A stretch of 64,000 bases of DNA from Cyclobacteriaceae bacterium. GTDB taxonomy: Bacteria; Bacteroidota; Bacteroidia; Cytophagales; Cyclobacteriaceae. The DNA is taken from NCBI GenBank assembly GCA_958296015.1, contig CATQIH010000014.1, forward strand, positions 186,001 through 250,000, written 5' to 3'. The notes below the pieces were generated by a model. That model was not told the origin of the DNA, did not search any database, and worked only from the letters and a program-made list of their open reading frames with translations. Below are positions 61,052 to 64,000 of this stretch, piece after piece. How positions within the stretch are numbered: the first letter of the stretch is position 1; each line of letters opens with the position of its first letter. The position numbers and the translations under genes were made by a program.

Positions 61052-62161
61052 ATGCAAAAACACATCAAAGGATTCTTCCTGATTTTAGTATGTATATGCC
61101 TTTCATTTGCCTATGATGCCTCTGCTCAATTTAACAGAAGCAGTAGACATCATAAGCAGAAAAAACGTCAGTACAGAACACAAAACAACAGAACAGCCAA
61201 CTTTACTGGTAAGAAATACATCATCTCTAATGCACGAGAGTATGTAACATTAGGTGTCTCTCTTAATGCGCTCAATTATTTTGGTGATATTGTGCCTAAA
61301 ACCAACATCACCAGTACAGACATCACTTTTACAAGACCCGGTCTGGGTCTCTCTTCCAGCATACGGCTAAATTCTGCTCTCAGCGTGCGGGCAGCCTTTT
61401 TATACGGGCGGATCAGCAGCAGCGATTATGAAGTAGCTGACCCTCAGAACGAATACGCTGCGCTGAGGTATGCAAGAAACCTTCAATTCAGAAATAATAT
61501 CAAAGACCTATCGATAGTAGGCGTATGGGATTTGTTTCCGCAAGCAAAATCGTTGATGCTTCGGCCCGGATTCACCCCTTATATATTCGGCGGTATATCA
61601 ATCTTTCACCACAACCCAAAAGCAAAGGTACCTGAGCAAGCCATGTTATATGCCGGCAGTGAGCCTGTAGTCTTACCGGAAGCAGGAAAGTGGGTAGCAC
61701 TGGCCCCGTTGCATACTGAAGGAATAGAAAATGCATACAGCCAGTTTCAGTTTAGTATTCCTATGGGAGTGGGTATGAGATTCAGAATCAACCAGATTAT
61801 GGATATAGAGCTAGAAACCAGTTATCGCTATCTTTTTACAGATTACCTGGATGATGTAAGTAAAAACTATGCAGATAAAGGCTTGCTGGAAAGTGACCTG
61901 GCAAAAGTGATGTCTGACAGATCGCTGGAACCTGTGGATGCTGTTAGTGGAAAAGAGCGGCTGATCAATACCGTAGAAGAATTTAATAATAATGTAGTGC
62001 GGTATACAGGTGCAGACGGAAGAGATTATCTGCTGCTGAATGGCTATGGGGACCCCGGTCAGATCAGAGGTAGCCCGAATGACAATGATATTTTTCTGAC
62101 AACTACGTGTCGGCTGGTTATTATGATAGGAAAAAGCCCTTTCGCCAGAAAAAATCGGTAA
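61052..62161 (+). CDS. DUF6089-family outer-membrane protein (long form)
   Basis: This 369-residue protein has a signal peptide (GFFLILVCICLSFAYDASA), a basic Arg/Lys/Gln-rich linker (SSRHHKQKKRQYRTQ), and a beta-barrel of the DUF6089 type: LGVSLNALNYFGDIVPKTN, LGLSSSIRLNSALSVRAAFL, GFTPYIFGGISIFHHNPKAK and MGVGMRFRINQIMDIELETS. The function is unknown; the gene sits by uppS-bamA in many Bacteroidota. It is followed by a shorter paralogue. Confidence 0.88.
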   Translation: MQKHIKGFFLILVCICLSFAYDASAQFNRSSRHHKQKKRQYRTQNNRTANFTGKKYIISNAREYVTLGVSLNALNYFGDIVPKTNITSTDITFTRPGLGLSSSIRLNSALSVRAAFLYGRISSSDYEVADPQNEYAALRYARNLQFRNNIKDLSIVGVWDLFPQAKSLMLRPGFTPYIFGGISIFHHNPKAKVPEQAMLYAGSEPVVLPEAGKWVALAPLHTEGIENAYSQFQFSIPMGVGMRFRINQIMDIELETSYRYLFTDYLDDVSKNYADKGLLESDLAKVMSDRSLEPVDAVSGKERLINTVEEFNNNVVRYTGADGRDYLLLNGYGDPGQIRGSPNDNDIFLTTTCRLVIMIGKSPFARKNR

Positions 62162-62362
62162 GCAGGAATTTTTAGTTGTAATATATATCTACGATCTTTA
62201 TCGTCTCAAAGGCTAAGTAGTGTACTTGGCCTTTTACTTTTATATGAGAGGCTAAACCCATCTGCTTCAAATCAGGTGACATATTTTTTTGCCAATTATA
62301 CCAAAACACACAGGTTGAGAGTTGTAGATATACGTTGGGAACCCTTAAATTAGATAAAAGCT

Positions 62363-63076
62363 TTGTTTAAATCATTTAAACGGCCGTGTGCCTGCCTGTT
62401 TTCCGGTAGTTTTATTTTATGTGCCCTACTTTTTCTGATAAATGTGGAAGTACAGGCACAAAAAGACGAAATAGGGGCTGGTTTGGGCGGCTTTAATTAT
62501 ACAGGTGATCTGTCCCGCGATTTTCAAATCTCAAACGTCCGCCCGGGAGGAACAGTCTTTTATCGCAGAAATTTTAATAATTATCTGAGCGGCAAAATAA
62601 GTCTGAGCGGAGGAGCATTGTCTGGCAGCGACCGCTTGCCCTATGACGCACTTGCGCAACAGAGAGATACGGCCTTTCAGATCGGCATCTTCGAGCTTAG
62701 CGGGGTTGTAGAATATTATTTTCTGGATTATAAAGAAAATATCAACCTGCTCAGGTGGTCGCCTTATTTTTTTATTGGTGCCGGTGTTGCCTTTTTGGGG
62801 CCTCATGAGCAAAAGACAGAAAGTTACAGCAGCGTGCAGCCGGTGATTCCTTTTGGTCTGGGATTCAAATATATTCTCAACCGGGAATGGCACATTGGCC
62901 TTGAAGCAGGTATCAGAAAGACATTTACAGACTATATCGACAATATTTCCGGCAGTGATCTCAGGATCAAAGATTATGCTTATGGAGATGAGCATACCGC
63001 AGACTGGTATTATTTTATAGGGTTGTCCTTAAGCTATACCTTTTATACCATTCCTTGTCCCTATCAATTCAACTAA
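62363..63076 (+). CDS. DUF6089-family outer-membrane protein (short form)
   Basis: The start is TTG 62363, giving 237 residues. Signal segment LFSGSFILCALLFLINVEV, then EIGAGLGGFNYTGDLSRDFQ, GGTVFYRRNFNNYLSGKISL and PFGLGFKYILNREWHIGLEA. It is a small barrel, a paralogue of the preceding protein. A 201-base gap without features separates them. It precedes uppS, as expected for the group. Confidence 0.87.
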   Translation: MFKSFKRPCACLFSGSFILCALLFLINVEVQAQKDEIGAGLGGFNYTGDLSRDFQISNVRPGGTVFYRRNFNNYLSGKISLSGGALSGSDRLPYDALAQQRDTAFQIGIFELSGVVEYYFLDYKENINLLRWSPYFFIGAGVAFLGPHEQKTESYSSVQPVIPFGLGFKYILNREWHIGLEAGIRKTFTDYIDNISGSDLRIKDYAYGDEHTADWYYFIGLSLSYTFYTIPCPYQFN

Positions 63077-63151
63077 TTGCCATAGCGTTAAAAAAGTAGA
63101 ATAAAAAGAAGCAATTTTGTACATTGCATTTTGATTTGGCATGGCATAATT

Positions 63152-63889
63152 ATGAAAGAAAAAATAGACACCAACAATTTGCCTCAACATATCGCTGTTA
63201 TCATGGATGGAAACGGCCGATGGGCAAAAACCAAAGGTGCAGAACGGGTATATGGGCATCAAAATGCTATTGAGGCAGTGAGGGCAGCAACAGAGGGGTG
63301 TGCAGAGCTTGGTATAAAATATTTAACACTTTATGCCTTTTCTACAGAAAACTGGGCACGGCCGAAAATAGAAGTGGATGCGTTGATGCATCTTTTAGTC
63401 ACCACCATTAAAAGCGAACTCAAAACATTGACAAAAAACAATGTACGGCTCGACACCATCGGCGATGTGGAAAGCCTGCCATCAGCCTGTAGACAGGAAT
63501 TGCGCGAAGCTATTGAACTAACAAAAGAAAATACCGGTTTGACACTATTACTAGCCCTCAACTATAGCGGACGCTGGGAAATTGTGGAGGCAGTAAGAGA
63601 AATAGCAAAAAAAGCCGTATCGCAACAGATAGCTATCGAGGATATCTCTCAAAGTATGCTCTCTGATTACTTGTGCACAAGCAACATTCCTGATCCCGAA
63701 TTGCTGATCAGAACCAGTGGCGAAATGCGGGTGAGCAACTTTCTGCTCTGGCAAATTGCTTATACAGAACTATATATTACAGATGTACTTTGGCCTGATT
63801 TTAGACGAAAAGATTTGTATGAAGCTATCCTGGCGTATCAGCGGCGCGAACGAAGGTTTGGTAAAATTAGTGAGCAAGTAAAATCGTAA
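63152..63889 (+). CDS. uppS: isoprenyl transferase (undecaprenyl diphosphate synthase type)
   Basis: The start at 63152 gives 245 residues, beginning KEKIDTNNLPQHIAVIMDGN after Met; the ATG 7 codons upstream is less likely. The catalytic Asp is in VIMDGNGRWAK. LTLYAFSTENWARPKIEV, LALNYSGRWEIVEAV and PELLIRTSGEMRVSNFLLWQ then follow. It makes the C55 lipid carrier for cell wall and O-glycan synthesis. bamA starts 7 bases on. Confidence 0.96.
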   Translation: MKEKIDTNNLPQHIAVIMDGNGRWAKTKGAERVYGHQNAIEAVRAATEGCAELGIKYLTLYAFSTENWARPKIEVDALMHLLVTTIKSELKTLTKNNVRLDTIGDVESLPSACRQELREAIELTKENTGLTLLLALNYSGRWEIVEAVREIAKKAVSQQIAIEDISQSMLSDYLCTSNIPDPELLIRTSGEMRVSNFLLWQIAYTELYITDVLWPDFRRKDLYEAILAYQRRERRFGKISEQVKS

Positions 63890-63895
63890 GATCCT

Positions 63896-64000
63896 ATGAA
63901 AAATATTTATTGCTTATTATGTGTTTTTGCAGCAATTCTTACTGCAAACGAAGCCTATGCACAGATAGGGATAGGCAGACGTAATCAGCAGCAAAGTGCC
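63896..64000 (+). CDS. bamA: BamA N-terminus (3' truncated by window edge)
   Basis: ATG at 63896 opens a frame to the window end: signal peptide MKNIYCLLCVFAAILTANEA followed by YAQIGIGRRNQQQSA. Only 35 residues are visible, so the POTRA and barrel domains lie outside. In Bacteroidota the gene straight after uppS encodes the outer-membrane assembly factor BamA. The call rests on position and the signal peptide. Confidence 0.7.
   Translation, partial: MKNIYCLLCVFAAILTANEAYAQIGIGRRNQQQSA

Noticed and set aside
1-64000. CRISPR array
   Set aside because: No regularly spaced direct repeats of 24-40 bases were found anywhere.

Overview
The window is a piece of a chromosome from the phylum Bacteroidota, most likely a gliding member of the Cytophagales; a marine lifestyle is an inference. 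Supporting signs are the blocks ssb-gldE and rpsU-xer-hpf, the order DUF6089-uppS-bamA, a 29-residue AURKAIP1/COX24-type basic protein next to RNase G, TAnnTTTG-type -7 promoter boxes, few Shine-Dalgarno sequences, and an AT-biased genome of about 45% GC. A sulfatase and a GH78 rhamnosidase suggest use of sulfated algal polysaccharide.

Layout. 1-1.5 kb: the end of a LysR regulator, a CheR-like gene scrap and a HAD phosphatase. 1.9-6.4 kb: a tight four-gene run of secreted proteins ending in an 818-residue leucine-rich-repeat protein. 6.6-7.5 kb: a YihY/BrkB membrane protein. 7.5-10.9 kb: an ECF sigma factor, its membrane partner, and a lipoprotein/dioxygenase pair. The sigma gene and the lipoprotein share an upstream motif (GCAAC, then CGTGTTAGGTGA) at the same spacing, so they look like one small regulon. 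11-18 kb: a lipoprotein with a T9 frameshift, DoxX-like protein, amidohydrolase, UBP zinc finger, LytTR regulator, and a GH15 glucosidase plus sugar dehydrogenase pair. 18.9-23.7 kb: the rhamnosidase and, convergent to it, a sulfatase carrying a remnant of a rhamnosidase N-terminal domain; both sit beside tRNA-Ser. 24-29.7 kb: thioesterase, mltG, Sua5-type protein, WbqC, clpC.

29.7-35.7 kb is a decayed accessory zone: an IS110-family transposase, a truncated second transposase, a nested IS630-family element, a nucleotidyltransferase, and several frameshifted small genes. Its striking feature is a set of at least a dozen 13-15 nt, almost pure G+C blocks. Removing exactly eight of them (four of 15 nt, four of 14 nt) turns the broken IS110 gene into one uninterrupted 336-codon frame with no other defect. 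The same kind of block splits the catalytic loop of the nucleotidyltransferase, one arm of a hairpin and the second transposase. This looks like a family of very small inserted repeats and is the most unusual thing here.

35.8-64 kb returns to mostly ordinary chromosome: an orphan DNA methyltransferase, a GCS2-CBS fusion with an aspartoacylase-like partner, rng, HU, mutY-ssb-gldE, metK, hpf-xer-rpsU, a UDP-sugar operon (ugd, UDP-glucuronate decarboxylase, galE), pdxJ, YqeY, CvpA, nadK, two DUF6089 outer-membrane proteins, uppS and the start of bamA.
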